From positions 1 to 64,000 of the forward strand of contig JAEKKX010000021.1 of the NCBI GenBank assembly GCA_019510125.1: a DNA stretch of 64,000 bases. The letters run 5' to 3'. Of the stretch, positions 17,269-26,167 are shown in pieces. Source of the DNA: Lysobacterales bacterium. Its GTDB lineage: Bacteria > Pseudomonadota > Gammaproteobacteria > Xanthomonadales > Xanthomonadaceae. The notes beneath the pieces are model-generated. The model saw only the letters and a list, made by a program, of their open reading frames with translations, was not told where the DNA came from and did not search any database. Position 1 is the stretch's first letter, and each line of letters opens with the position of its first letter. A program made the position numbers and the translations under genes.

Positions 17269-20106
17269 TCAGCGACAGCGGCGGCTTCGACGATCGAACT
17301 CGCGGACGAAGGCGCCGCCCTCGGGATAGGTCTCGTGGATCTCCCGGGCGAGGGCGTCCAGCGCCTCGGGACCGCCACCGTACCCCGGTTCAGTGCAGTG
17401 TTGCAGCGCCAGTGCGGTGGCGGCCAGCCACGCGGTCTTGCGCAGTTCAGGGTCGGACTGCGGCAGCCGCGAGAGGGTCTCCAGGGTCGCCCTGGCTTCG
17501 GTGGACGGCGTCGGCGCGTCCTCGGCGTCCGTCGGCGGGGGGTCCTCCAGCGCGAACAGCGCCTGCGACAGCTCCGCGCGCCGCGTGTGCGGGTGGGTGA
17601 CGCCGTAGCCGGCGCGGGTGCTCGCGACCGCGGCCGCCAGCGCGTTGCGCGCGGCGTCGCGCTCGCCGAGCGCGGCCTGGACCTCGCCGATCAGGCGATC
17701 GGTGTCGCCGACCAGCGGATGGCGTTCGCCGAGGCTGGCGACGCGCAGGCGACGCGACTGCAGCAGCGGCGCCAGCGCCTCGCGGTCCCGGCCGAGGTCG
17801 TGCAGCACCATCGCCTTGTTGAACAGCACGCCCGGATACAGCGGCGACGCCGGCATCTTGCGCAGCACCGACAGCGCCTGGTCGAGGTGGCGCAGCGCGC
17901 GGTCGCCGTCGCCCAGTTCCCAGGCGACGATGCCCAGGCTGTTGTCGTTGCGCGCGGTGTCGACGTGGTTGCGGCCGACCCGGGCGACCAGCCAGCGCTG
18001 GGCCTCGGTGAAGGCCTCGTCGGCCTCGCGGAGGCGGCCGAGATCGACGTGGATCGCCGCCAGTTGCCGGCGCGCGTCCAGCGTTGCCCGGTTCTCCTCG
18101 CCGCGCAGGTCGAGGGCGAGGGTGAGCGCATCGTGGCAGTCGCGTTCGGCCAGCACCAGGTCGCCGGACAGCCGCTCCAGGTCGCACAGGCGCCGGTGCA
18201 GGTCGATCGCCAGCGGGTGGCGGTTGCCGGCGGTGGCCTGCAGTTGCGCCAGCGCGTTGCGGAAGCCCTGCAGCGCCCGCGCGGTGTTGCCGGCGTCGCT
18301 GTCGAGGTCGGCGAGGTCGGCGAGGTTCTCGACCACGCCGGGGATGTCGTCGAGGGTGTTGCGGCGCACTTCCAGCGAGCGCTGGAACAGCAGCCGGGCC
18401 ACCTTGGTCCGGCCCTCCACGCGCTGGCAGCGGCCGAATTCGGAATAGAAATCCGCCGCCTGCACCGGCAACTGGCGCTGTCCGCCGCGGGCCAGCTCCT
18501 CCAGCGGGCCCAGCCGCGCCACGCACGCGTCCGGCTGGCCGAGCAGGCGCAGGGTGCGGCCGTAGTCGGTGGCGGCGCCCAGGCGCAGGCTGTCGGGCAC
18601 GCGTTCGAGGCCGCGCAGCAGCACGTCCTGGGACTTGAGCAGGCGTTCCGCCTCGCGGTAGTCGCCCAGGCCCAGGCGCAGGCGCGCCAGCACGCCGAAC
18701 AGTTCGGCCCGCGCCTGCGGTTGGGTCGCCAGTTCGCGATTGCCGCGCTGCTCGCCCGCCTCCAGCAGCTTGCGCACGTCCAGCGGACCGGCGTTGTCGC
18801 GGCCGCCGGCCTGCTCGAACAGCCCGGTGACGAAGTTCTGCAGCGCCTGCGCGCGGGTCGCCTCGCGCAGCGCCTGCCGCGCCTGCCAGGTCACCAGGAC
18901 CAGCGCGGTGGTCAGCACCATCAGCACCAGCGCGGTGGTCGCCAGCGCCCAGCGGTGGCGATGCACGAACTTCTGGGTGCGGTAGGCCATGCTCTGCGGC
19001 CGCGCCAGCACCGGCTTGCCTTCCAGGTAGCGGTCGAGGTCCAGCGCCAGCGCCTCGACCGACGGGTAGCGATGCTCCGGCCGCTTCTGCAGCGCCTTCA
19101 GCGCGATGTTGTCGAGGTCGCCCGCGATCTGCTTCGCGCGCCGGCGCAGCGCGGCCGTGCGCGAGGGGTCGCTGTCGGCCTCGCGCAGCAGGTTGGCCGA
19201 GGGTTTCTGCGGATCGGCGATCAGGATCGCCTCTTCCCATTCGGCGTCGCTCTGGCGCTTGAGCCGGTAGGGCTTGGTCTCGGCCAGCAGTTCGTACAGC
19301 ACCACGCCCAGCGAGTACACGTCGGTCATGGTGGTGACCGGCTCGCCGCGGATCTGCTCCGGCGCGGCGTAGTGCAGGGTGAAGGCGCGGAGCTCGGTGC
19401 GGGTGTGCTCGCGGCCGGGCTCCGGGCCGTCGAGCAGCTTGGCGATGCCGAAGTCCAGCAGCCGCACTTCGTCCAGCGGCGTGACCAGGATGTTCGACGG
19501 CTTGAGGTCGCGATGGACGATGAGGTTGGCGTGGGCGTGGCTCACCGCCTCGCACACCTGCAGGAACAGGTTCAGCCGCGCCTCGACGTCGAGATCGTGC
19601 GCGCGGCACCAGTCGGTGATCGGTTCGCCCTCGACGTACTCCAGCGCGAGGTAGGGCTGGTTGTCGCTGCTGATCCCGGCGTCGAGCAGTCGCGCGATGT
19701 GCGGATGGCCGAGGCGGGCGAGGATCTGGCGCTCGCGGGTGAAGCGCTGGCGCAGGTTGGGGTCGGCCAGGCCGGGACGCAGCAGCTTCAGCGCGACCCG
19801 GCGCTGGTACAGCCCGTCGGCGCGGCGCGCCAGCCAGACCTGGCCCATGCCGCCCTCGCCCAGCAGCCGGTCGAGCTTGTACGGGCCGATGGTGGTGTCG
19901 GGCTTGGCCATCGGCGGCGGCGTGACCAGCGGCTCGGCGAGGAAGTCCTCGTGCTCGTCCTCCAGCGCCAGCAGCGCCTCGAGCTCCAGCGCCAGCGCCG
20001 GATCCTCCTCGCGCAGCGCCGCGAGCCGGTCCTTGCGGGCCTCGGCGTCGAGTTCGAGCAGCGCATCGAGCAGCGGCGACAGGCGCTGCCAGCGTTCGGC
20101 GTCCAT
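17269..20106 (-). CDS. Membrane Ser/Thr protein kinase with TPR-type sensor region
   Basis: 945 residues. A complete Hanks-type kinase domain: Gly loop G-E-G-G-M-G (83-88), Lys107 (V-A-L-K), H-R-D-L-K-P-S-N (198-205), D-F-G (218-220) and the A-P-E motif. One transmembrane segment at about 386-406 is followed by some 540 residues of helical TPR-like repeats, predicted periplasmic. An ECF sigma factor gene lies immediately upstream. This kinase-sigma pairing is common in Xanthomonadaceae, and the kinase probably modulates or works with that sigma factor. The start at 20106 gives an N-terminal helical region before the kinase. Confidence 0.9.
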   Translation of the reverse strand: MDAERWQRLSPLLDALLELDAEARKDRLAALREEDPALALELEALLALEDEHEDFLAEPLVTPPPMAKPDTTIGPYKLDRLLGEGGMGQVWLARRADGLYQRRVALKLLRPGLADPNLRQRFTRERQILARLGHPHIARLLDAGISSDNQPYLALEYVEGEPITDWCRAHDLDVEARLNLFLQVCEAVSHAHANLIVHRDLKPSNILVTPLDEVRLLDFGIAKLLDGPEPGREHTRTELRAFTLHYAAPEQIRGEPVTTMTDVYSLGVVLYELLAETKPYRLKRQSDAEWEEAILIADPQKPSANLLREADSDPSRTAALRRRAKQIAGDLDNIALKALQKRPEHRYPSVEALALDLDRYLEGKPVLARPQSMAYRTQKFVHRHRWALATTALVLMVLTTALVLVTWQARQALREATRAQALQNFVTGLFEQAGGRDNAGPLDVRKLLEAGEQRGNRELATQPQARAELFGVLARLRLGLGDYREAERLLKSQDVLLRGLERVPDSLRLGAATDYGRTLRLLGQPDACVARLGPLEELARGGQRQLPVQAADFYSEFGRCQRVEGRTKVARLLFQRSLEVRRNTLDDIPGVVENLADLADLDSDAGNTARALQGFRNALAQLQATAGNRHPLAIDLHRRLCDLERLSGDLVLAERDCHDALTLALDLRGEENRATLDARRQLAAIHVDLGRLREADEAFTEAQRWLVARVGRNHVDTARNDNSLGIVAWELGDGDRALRHLDQALSVLRKMPASPLYPGVLFNKAMVLHDLGRDREALAPLLQSRRLRVASLGERHPLVGDTDRLIGEVQAALGERDAARNALAAAVASTRAGYGVTHPHTRRAELSQALFALEDPPPTDAEDAPTPSTEARATLETLSRLPQSDPELRKTAWLAATALALQHCTEPGYGGGPEALDALAREIHETYPEGGAFVREFDRRSRRCR

Positions 20107-20177
20107 CGCGTCCCGGGAAAGCGGCGTGGTTGGTCGGGCCTATCCTCGCCCGGGCCGGGCGACCGGGCAACCGCCCG

Positions 20178-20765
20178 TCAGCGTTCGCCCTCGGGGCCGC
20201 CCAGCGAGGCCAGCAGGAACAGCCGCGCCTTCTGCCAGTCGCGGCGGATGCTGCGCTCGGAGCGCTGCAGCAGTTCGGCGATCTCCTGCTCGGACAGGCC
20301 GGCGAAGTAGCGCAGTTCCACCACCTGGGCGAGCTTGGCGTCGACCGCGGCGAGCTTGGTCAGCGCGGTGTCCAGGCCCAGCATGTCCTCGTCCAGGCGC
20401 AGGCCGCCCTCGACGTCGTCCGGCAGCTCGGTGACCCGGTGCAGGTCGCCGCCGCGCTTCTGGGCGAGGCGCTGGCGGGCGTAGTCGACCACCACGCTGC
20501 GCATGGCCGAGGCGGCGTAGGCGAAGAAGTGGGCGCGATCGTCGAACCGCACGTCGCGGCGGCCGATCAGCTTCAGGTAGGCCTCGTGGACCAGCGCGGT
20601 CGCGTCCAGGGTCTGCCCGTACTGTCCGGCCAGTTGCCGCCGCGCCATCGCGTGCAGCTCGTGGTAGAGCGTGCCGAGCACGCGGTCCAGCGCGGCGCGG
20701 TCGCCGCCGCGGGCCGCGTCCAGCCACTGGGTGATCTCGGCGGGTTGCTGCGCTTGTTCGCTCAT
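20178..20765 (-). CDS. ECF-type RNA polymerase sigma factor
   Basis: 195 residues, sigma-70 ECF family. Region 2 (about 40-110) contains L-V-H-E-A-Y-L-K-L and F-F-A-Y-A-A-S-A-M-R; region 4 (about 135-185) contains V-V-E-L-R-Y-F-A-G-L-S-E-Q-E-I-A-E-L-L, a helix-turn-helix for -35 recognition. No anti-sigma gene is adjacent; the neighbouring Ser/Thr kinase is the likely partner. A TATAGT -10-like hexamer sits on the minus strand at 20802-20807. Confidence 0.88.
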   Translation of the reverse strand: MSEQAQQPAEITQWLDAARGGDRAALDRVLGTLYHELHAMARRQLAGQYGQTLDATALVHEAYLKLIGRRDVRFDDRAHFFAYAASAMRSVVVDYARQRLAQKRGGDLHRVTELPDDVEGGLRLDEDMLGLDTALTKLAAVDAKLAQVVELRYFAGLSEQEIAELLQRSERSIRRDWQKARLFLLASLGGPEGER

Positions 20766-20831
20766 GGACGGAGGCTCGGGGGCGCCGACGGTCGGAGGGC
20801 GACTATACCGTGTATGCCGTGCCCGGGCGGT

Positions 20832-21734
20832 TCAGCGCTGGCAGTGGCCGCACCAGACGGTCGCCCGCTGCGCCAGCAGCGCCTGCTTCAGCGGCCGCCC
20901 GCACTTCGGGCAGGGTTCGCCGCCGCGGCCGTAGGCCGACAGCTCCTGCTCGAAATAGCCCGGCGCGCCGTCCGGGCTGAGGAAATCGCGCAGCGTGGTG
21001 CCGCCGCGCTCGATCGCGTAGGCGAGGATGCGGCGGACCTCCCGCGCGATCGCGTGGTAGCGCTCGCGCGAGACCTTGCCGGCCGCGCGCAGCGGCGACA
21101 CGCCGGCGGCGAACAGCGCCTCGGCGGCGTAGATGTTGCCCACGCCGACGACGATGCGCTGGTCCATCAGGAACGCCTTGACCGGCGCGCTGCGCCCACG
21201 GCTGCGCTCGAACAGGTAGTCGCCATCGAAGACTGCGCCATCGAACGCCGCGCCATCGAACGCCGCCCCATCGAACGCCGCGCCGTCGGGGCCGTCGGCC
21301 AGCGGCTCGGGGCCGAGGCCGCGCAGCAACTCGTGGGTTTCGCCCGGCGGCTGCCACAGCAGGCAGCCGAAGCGGCGCGGATCGTTGAAGCGCAGCACCT
21401 TCGGCGCGCCGCGTCCCTTGCCGGCGCCGGGCGCGTCGCCGATCAGCAGGTCGACGTGGTCGTGCGCCTGCAGCGGCGTGTCCGCCGGCAGCACGCGCAT
21501 GCTGCCGGACATGCCCAGGTGCCACAGCGCGGTGCCCGCCGCGGTGTCCATCAGCAGGTATTTGGCGCGCCGGCGCACGCCGGTGATCCGCTGCCCCGGC
21601 AGCAGCGTTTCGATCTCGCGCGGGATCGGCCAGCGCAGGTCCGGCCGCCGCAGCGTCGCGCCGAGCACGCGCCGGCCCTCCAGGTGCGGGGCGAGGCCGC
21701 GGCGCGTGGTTTCGACTTCGGGCAGTTCGGGCAT
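20832..21734 (-). CDS. mutM: Formamidopyrimidine-DNA glycosylase (Fpg/MutM) with in-frame minisatellite
   Basis: 300 residues; removes 8-oxoguanine and formamidopyrimidines from DNA and cleaves the abasic site. The N-terminus after Met is PELPEVE, giving the catalytic Pro/Glu. Helix-two-turn-helix region [13 protein letters not shown], and a C-terminal zinc finger C-P-K-C and C-G-H-C. Residues 151-170 ([20 protein letters not shown]) are four copies of a 5-residue, 15-bp unit, where homologues have a single D-A-F-N/D. They lie in the hinge between the N-terminal domain and the H2TH domain, so some length change may be tolerated. Confidence 0.93.
   Translation of the reverse strand: MPELPEVETTRRGLAPHLEGRRVLGATLRRPDLRWPIPREIETLLPGQRITGVRRRAKYLLMDTAAGTALWHLGMSGSMRVLPADTPLQAHDHVDLLIGDAPGAGKGRGAPKVLRFNDPRRFGCLLWQPPGETHELLRGLGPEPLADGPDGAAFDGAAFDGAAFDGAVFDGDYLFERSRGRSAPVKAFLMDQRIVVGVGNIYAAEALFAAGVSPLRAAGKVSRERYHAIAREVRRILAYAIERGGTTLRDFLSPDGAPGYFEQELSAYGRGGEPCPKCGRPLKQALLAQRATVWCGHCQR
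21225..21284 (-). repeat. 15-bp minisatellite inside mutM (four units)
   Basis: On the minus strand the unit GG(C/G)GCGGCGTTCGAT occurs three times nearly identically, then a diverged GGCGCAGTCTTCGAT. Each copy encodes GA(A/V)FD. Units are a multiple of three bases, so copy-number changes keep frame. Confidence 0.85.
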
Positions 21735-21860
21735 GGATGGCGGGGCGGTGCGGGGACGCGGGAGCCGATGATACGGCCGCCCGTCGAGGCGAATCGAGGC
21801 GAATCGAGGCCGGGCCGGTCGCGCCGGATCGGCGCCGATGGCGTCCTGCGGCGAGCGCCG

Positions 21861-21897
21861 ATAAAAAAACCGCTCCGCGAGGGGAGGCGCGGAGCGG
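21861..21897 (-). terminator. Strong intrinsic terminator downstream of the CsbD gene
   Basis: 10-bp perfect stem CCGCTCCGCG/CGCGGAGCGG (21870-21879 and 21888-21897), 8-base loop, followed on the minus strand by a run of seven Ts (21863-21869). It lies between csbD-like and mutM and insulates mutM. Confidence 0.85.
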
Positions 21898-22129
21898 CGA
21901 AACCTCATTCGGCGGGAGAGCGCGTGTCGATCGAGGCGCGGGTTGGGGTGGCGGTCCGCGTGCGACCCGCGGCGCGACGCGGTGGTCGTCCCGCCGGCGC
22001 CCGGTGAGCGGAGTCCGGGCGCCGGACGGGACGTGGGTGCGCCGCGACGCGCGGGGGGAGACGTGCGCCGCGGCGAGTCCGGTCCGCGCCCGTGGGGGCG
22101 CGATCCGGATCAGTCGGAACGAGTGCGGG
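21898..22129. other. GC-rich gap, no gene seen
   Basis: Together with 21735-21860 this is about 395 bases between the CsbD and mutM genes. Apart from the terminator I see nothing supportable. The composition is extremely GC-rich, so the open frames that cross it carry little weight. Confidence 0.4.
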
Positions 22130-22330
22130 TCAGTGCAGGCCCTTCTCGAAGTCCTTCACCTGCTGCTCGGCGATGTCCCTGGTCACGCCGTAGCGTTCCT
22201 GGACCTTGCCGGCGAGGTATTCGCGGCTGCCTTCGAGCACGGTCAGATCGTCGTCGGTCAGCTTGCCCCACTGCTGCTTGATACGGCCGTTGAGCTGCTT
22301 CCACTTGCCCTTGATGATGTCGGTGTTCAT
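22130..22330 (-). CDS. CsbD-family stress protein
   Basis: 66 residues. The sequence M-N[13 protein letters not shown] and G-K-L-T-D-D-D-L-x-x-L-E-G is diagnostic of the CsbD family (general stress proteins, abundant, helical, function unclear). It has an AAGGAG ribosome site at good spacing. The strand and neighbour (BON-domain gene 132 bases upstream, same strand) suggest a shared stress-response role. A strong terminator follows. Confidence 0.9.
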   Translation of the reverse strand: MNTDIIKGKWKQLNGRIKQQWGKLTDDDLTVLEGSREYLAGKVQERYGVTRDIAEQQVKDFEKGLH

Positions 22331-22462
22331 GCGTTCACTCCTTGGGGGAATCGGGGGAAAAATCGGTGAAAAGGTGTTGCGGGAGATCGCGTCGACGCGG
22401 GTCGCGCGATGCGCCGGCAGGCCGGGACAGGGAGGGCGGCGCGCCGGCGGGGACGCCGCGCG

Positions 22463-22831
22463 TCAGCCGCGCGGCTTCACGGTCAGCGTGGTCGCGTCGA
22501 CCGACTTCACGCCCTTGATGGCGCGGGCGATCGCGGTGGCCTTGTCGACCTGGGCCTGGCTGTCGAGGCGGCCGGCCAGGGTGACGACGCCGTTCTGGGT
22601 GCTGACGTTGATGTCGAGACCCTTGGTCTCCTCGGTCACCAGCAGATCGGCCTTCACCTTCGTGGTGATCCAGCCATCGGTCACCGGCTGCTCGGACGCC
22701 GAGGCGTCGGCCTTGGCCGGATCGTCGCCGGCGGCACCCTGCGCGAACGCCAGCGGCGCGGACAGCGCCAGCGCGAACGGCAGTGCGAACAGCGCCAGCT
22801 TCGGAACGGGATGCATGCGGTTGCGTTGCAT
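22463..22831 (-). CDS. Secreted BON-domain protein
   Basis: 122 residues with a Sec signal peptide (cleavage near A-F-A, about residue 30). Residues about 50-120 form one BON domain (W-I-T-T-K-V-K-A-D-L-L, N-G-V-V-T-L-A-G, A-I-K-G-V-K-S-V). BON domains bind phospholipid; relatives such as OsmY are periplasmic and osmotically induced. GGAG 8 bases upstream supports this start. Confidence 0.88.
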   Translation of the reverse strand: MQRNRMHPVPKLALFALPFALALSAPLAFAQGAAGDDPAKADASASEQPVTDGWITTKVKADLLVTEETKGLDINVSTQNGVVTLAGRLDSQAQVDKATAIARAIKGVKSVDATTLTVKPRG

Positions 22832-23064
22832 GTGCGAACTCCATTGCGGGGGAATGCCGACGCAGCGCGCCGGCAGGGAGACATCCGCATGCGCCGTGCC
22901 AATCGACTTCTTCCATTGGAATCAATGCGTTACAGCGCCCGGCGGCGATCGCGTCCTTGCACCGTGCGCGAACCGCCTTGCGCGCTGCCCGATCCGCGGC
23001 CGGCGTCGCCACGGTCGCGTCGCCGCTTCGGGGCTAGAATGCGCGGCCCACGTCGCGCCCTCGC

Positions 23065-23973
23065 ATGAACACCTCCCTGCCCCTTTCCGATCCGTTGCCG
23101 CCGCCGTCGCGCCGCACCGCGCACGAGGCCAACAAGCTCGCCAAGCGCCTGCGCCACCAGGTCGGCCGCGCGATCGCCGATTTCGGCATGATCGAGGACG
23201 GCGACAAGGTCATGGTCTGCCTGTCCGGCGGCAAGGACAGCTACACCCTGCTCGACATCCTGCTGCAACTGCAGAAGAAGGCGCCGGTGTCGTTCTCGAT
23301 CACCGCGGTCAACCTCGACCAGAAGCAGCCCGGCTTCCCCGAACACGTGCTGCCGGACTACCTGGCGTCGATCGGCGTGGACTACCGCATCATCGAACAG
23401 GACACGTATTCGGTGGTGACCCGGGTGGTGCCCGAGGGCAAGACGATGTGCTCGCTGTGCTCGCGGCTGCGCCGCGGCGCGCTGTATACCTGGGCCGAGG
23501 AACACGGCTACACCAAGATCGCGCTGGGCCACCATCGCGACGACCTGGTCGCCACCTTCTTCCTCAACCTGTTCTTCCATTCCAAGATCAGCGGCATGCC
23601 GCCGAAGCTGCTCAGCGACGACGGCAAGCACGTCGTCATCCGACCGCTGGCCTACGTGCGCGAGGACGATATCGCCGCCTACGCCGAGGCGAAGCGGTTC
23701 CCGATCATCCCCTGCAATCTCTGCGGCTCGCAGGAGAACCTGCAGCGCAAGCAGGTGAAGAAGATGATGGACGCCTGGGAACGCGAGACGCCCGGCCGGG
23801 TCGAACAGATCGCCCGCGCCCTCGGCGACATCCGCCCGTCGCAGTTGAGCGATCCGAAACTCTTCGACTTCCTCGCGCTGGGCAAGCGCGGCGACGGCGC
23901 GCTGCCCGACGCGCATGCGTGGCTGGGCGACGATGCCGGCATGATCGTGGCGGAATCGGGCGGGCATGATTGA
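23065..23973 (+). CDS. ttcA: tRNA 2-thiocytidine biosynthesis protein TtcA
   Basis: 302 residues; adds sulfur to cytidine-32 of certain tRNAs, using ATP and a [4Fe-4S] cluster. PP-loop SGGKDS at 54-59; cluster cysteines at C129/C132 (C-S-L-C) and C217/C220 (C-N-L-C); G-H-H-R-D-D in the middle. The length is normal for the family. Its last 8 bases overlap the next small gene. Confidence 0.96.
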   Translation: MNTSLPLSDPLPPPSRRTAHEANKLAKRLRHQVGRAIADFGMIEDGDKVMVCLSGGKDSYTLLDILLQLQKKAPVSFSITAVNLDQKQPGFPEHVLPDYLASIGVDYRIIEQDTYSVVTRVVPEGKTMCSLCSRLRRGALYTWAEEHGYTKIALGHHRDDLVATFFLNLFFHSKISGMPPKLLSDDGKHVVIRPLAYVREDDIAAYAEAKRFPIIPCNLCGSQENLQRKQVKKMMDAWERETPGRVEQIARALGDIRPSQLSDPKLFDFLALGKRGDGALPDAHAWLGDDAGMIVAESGGHD

Positions 23974-24223
23974 GCTGCAACCTCCGATGGAAACCATCGC
24001 GCCCGGCGACCTGTACGAGGACTGCGCCTACCACCCCTGCCTCTGCATCGCGGTCGACGGCATGGAGATCACCGGCATCTCCCTGATCGACGGCAGCTGG
24101 CCGCGCGGCTGCGATCTCGGCGCGTGTGGTGTGCGCAAGCTGACCGTCGCCGAAGCCTGGCAATGGAAGCGTTCGGGGCCTCCCGATGTAAACCTCCCTC
24201 CCGAAAACCGCTGGTGGCGCTGA
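23966..24223 (+). CDS. Small protein of unknown function overlapping ttcA
   Basis: 85 residues. The ATG lies 8 bases before the end of ttcA, so it is translationally coupled. The acidic N-terminus has D-C-A-Y-H-P-C-L-C and later G-C-D-L-G-A-C-G, five cysteines in two groups, which could bind a metal. [12 protein letters not shown] is the best-conserved-looking block. No function is assigned. Coupling to ttcA, an Fe-S sulfur transferase, is the only clue. Confidence 0.65.
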   Translation: MIELQPPMETIAPGDLYEDCAYHPCLCIAVDGMEITGISLIDGSWPRGCDLGACGVRKLTVAEAWQWKRSGPPDVNLPPENRWWR

Positions 24224-24248
24224 GCCGGCTTTCTTTATCTGGATATCC

Positions 24249-25151
24249 ATGTTCTTCCGCAACCTGACCTTCTTTCGCTTCCCTTCCTCGCTGAACGTCG
24301 ACGACCTCGACGCCGGCCTCGTCGATTTCGCGCTCAAGCCCGTCGGCGCGATGGAACTGTCCTCGCGCGGCTTCATCTCGCCGTTCGGCCGCAACGAGGA
24401 GGCGCTGTCGCACCGCATCGGCGACGCGCTGTGGCTGGCCGCCGGCAGCGAGGACAAGATCCTCCCGGGCTCGGTGGTCAACGACCTGCTGCAGAAGAAG
24501 CTGGCGGAGATCGAGGAGAAGGAAGGCCGTCGCCTCGGCGGCCGCGCGCGCAAGCGGCTGAAGGAGGACCTGGTCCACGAACTGCTGCCGCGCGCGTTCG
24601 TGAAGCCCGGCCGCACCGACGCCATGCTCGACCTCACCCACGGCTTCATCGCGGTCGACACCTCCTCGCGCAAGAGCGCCGAGGCCGTGGTCTCCGACGT
24701 GCGCCAGGCGCTGGGCAGTTTCCCGGCGCTGCCGCTGAACGCCGAGGTCGCGCCGCGCTCGGTCCTCACCGGCTGGATCGCCGGCGACCCGCTGCCCGAC
24801 GGCCTGTCCCTGGGCGACGAGTGCGAGCTGCGCGATCCGGTCGACCACGGCGCGGTGATCAAGTGCCAGCACCAGGAGCTGCAGAGCGACGAGATCGCCA
24901 AGCACCTGGAAGCCGGGAAGCAGGTCACGCGCCTGGCGCTGACCCTCGACGACCATCTCGGTTTCGTGCTCGGCGAGGACCTGGTGATCCGCAAGCTGAA
25001 ATTCCTCGACGGCGCGGTCGACCAGCTCGAGTCCGCCGACCGCGACGATTTCCGCGCCGAGCTCGACGCGCGCTTCGCGCTGTTCAGCGCGGAAGTGCGG
25101 CGCCTGTTCCTGACCCTGGAGCCGGCGCTGAAGCTCTCGAAGGCGGAATGA
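24249..25151 (+). CDS. rdgC: Recombination-associated protein RdgC
   Basis: 300 residues. RdgC is a DNA-binding ring protein that limits RecA activity and acts at stalled replication forks. The N-terminus M-F-F-R-N-L-T-F-F-R-F and the internal R-G-F-I-S-P-F-G are family hallmarks, and the length matches. It follows the ttcA pair on the same strand. Confidence 0.95.
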   Translation: MFFRNLTFFRFPSSLNVDDLDAGLVDFALKPVGAMELSSRGFISPFGRNEEALSHRIGDALWLAAGSEDKILPGSVVNDLLQKKLAEIEEKEGRRLGGRARKRLKEDLVHELLPRAFVKPGRTDAMLDLTHGFIAVDTSSRKSAEAVVSDVRQALGSFPALPLNAEVAPRSVLTGWIAGDPLPDGLSLGDECELRDPVDHGAVIKCQHQELQSDEIAKHLEAGKQVTRLALTLDDHLGFVLGEDLVIRKLKFLDGAVDQLESADRDDFRAELDARFALFSAEVRRLFLTLEPALKLSKAE

Positions 25152-25206
25152 CCCGCTGGCCGTCGCGCCTCTTCCGCAGTGCAGCGCGCTGCGGGTAGCA
25201 TGTCGC

Positions 25207-26034
25207 ATGCCTTTCCGATTCCGATGGCGCGACGACGCGTCCCCCGTGCGCACGTCCGCGCGCGCCGTGCGCCCGCAGTTGCGCGATGTCGTGCCGTTCC
25301 GTTTCGACGACGGACGCGCGGTCGAGGTGCTGCGCGTGCGCGACCCGCGCGCGCGGCGGATCAAGCTGTCGGTGAGCGAGCGCGGCGTGCGCCTGACCGT
25401 GCCCGAGCGCGCCAGCCTGCTCGCGGCCGACCGTTTCCTCGCCGAACACGGCGGCTGGCTGCGCGAGCAACTGTCGCGCCTGCACCACGATGAACAGATC
25501 GCGCTGCGCCACGGGAAAACCGCTGCGCTGCCGCTGCGCGGCGCCGCGCTGCCGCTGCGCTGGACGCCGGGGCGCTTCACCGCGCTGCGCCGCGAGGACG
25601 GTGGGCCGGACGAGGCGCACGGCGGGGGATTGGTGTTCCACGTGTCCGCACGTGCCGGCGAGGCCGCGCTGCAGCGCGCGCTGCGCGATTTCTACGAGGC
25701 CGAGGCCCGCGCCGACGTGGGCCGCTGGCTGCCGCGCTGGCTGCCGACCCTGCCGCGCGCGCCGCGCCGGGTGCAGTTCAAGCGCATGAGTTCGCAGTGG
25801 GGCTCGCTGGCCCCCGACGGCACGGTCGCGCTCGACCTGTCGCTGGTACTGGCGCCGCCGCCGGCGTTCGAATACGTGCTGGTCCACGAGCTGTGCCACC
25901 TGATCCACCACGACCACTCCGCGGCCTACTGGCGCGAGGTGGAAGCGCGCTTCCCCGGCTGGCGCGAGCAGCGCGACTGGTTCCGCGAACACGGCCGCGC
26001 GCTGAAGGCACAGTTGATGGCGCTGACCGGCTGA
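25207..26034 (+). CDS. YgjP-type zinc metallopeptidase (M48-like)
   Basis: 275 residues. The signature is H227-E-L-C-H231 with a third ligand H237 in H-H-D-H-S, and S-Q-W-G-S-L upstream (about 196-201). This is the YgjP/DUF45 pattern. Substrates of the family are not well established. No signal peptide, so it is probably cytoplasmic. Confidence 0.87.
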   Translation: MPFRFRWRDDASPVRTSARAVRPQLRDVVPFRFDDGRAVEVLRVRDPRARRIKLSVSERGVRLTVPERASLLAADRFLAEHGGWLREQLSRLHHDEQIALRHGKTAALPLRGAALPLRWTPGRFTALRREDGGPDEAHGGGLVFHVSARAGEAALQRALRDFYEAEARADVGRWLPRWLPTLPRAPRRVQFKRMSSQWGSLAPDGTVALDLSLVLAPPPAFEYVLVHELCHLIHHDHSAAYWREVEARFPGWREQRDWFREHGRALKAQLMALTG

Positions 26035-26048
26035 GTTCCCGGGCGTTT

Positions 26049-26142
26049 GGTAGAGCGGCCTTCAGGCCGCTGGCTTGTTCAATTTCAATATGAGCAGCGG
26101 CCTGGTGTTCAACAGCCGAATGGCTGGTCAGGCCGCTCTACC
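26049..26142 (+). repeat. Dispersed palindromic element, copy A
   Basis: 94 bases bounded by GGTAGAGCGGCC and GGCCGCTCTACC (inverted ends), with inner GGCCGCTG and CAGCGGCC arms and the sequence CAGCCGAATGGCTGGTCAGG near the right. A second copy, inverted, is at 30609-30712. It is non-coding and sits between two convergent genes. Confidence 0.8.
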
Positions 26143-26167
26143 GCGCTTTAGCCTTCGCGCCGCGGCG

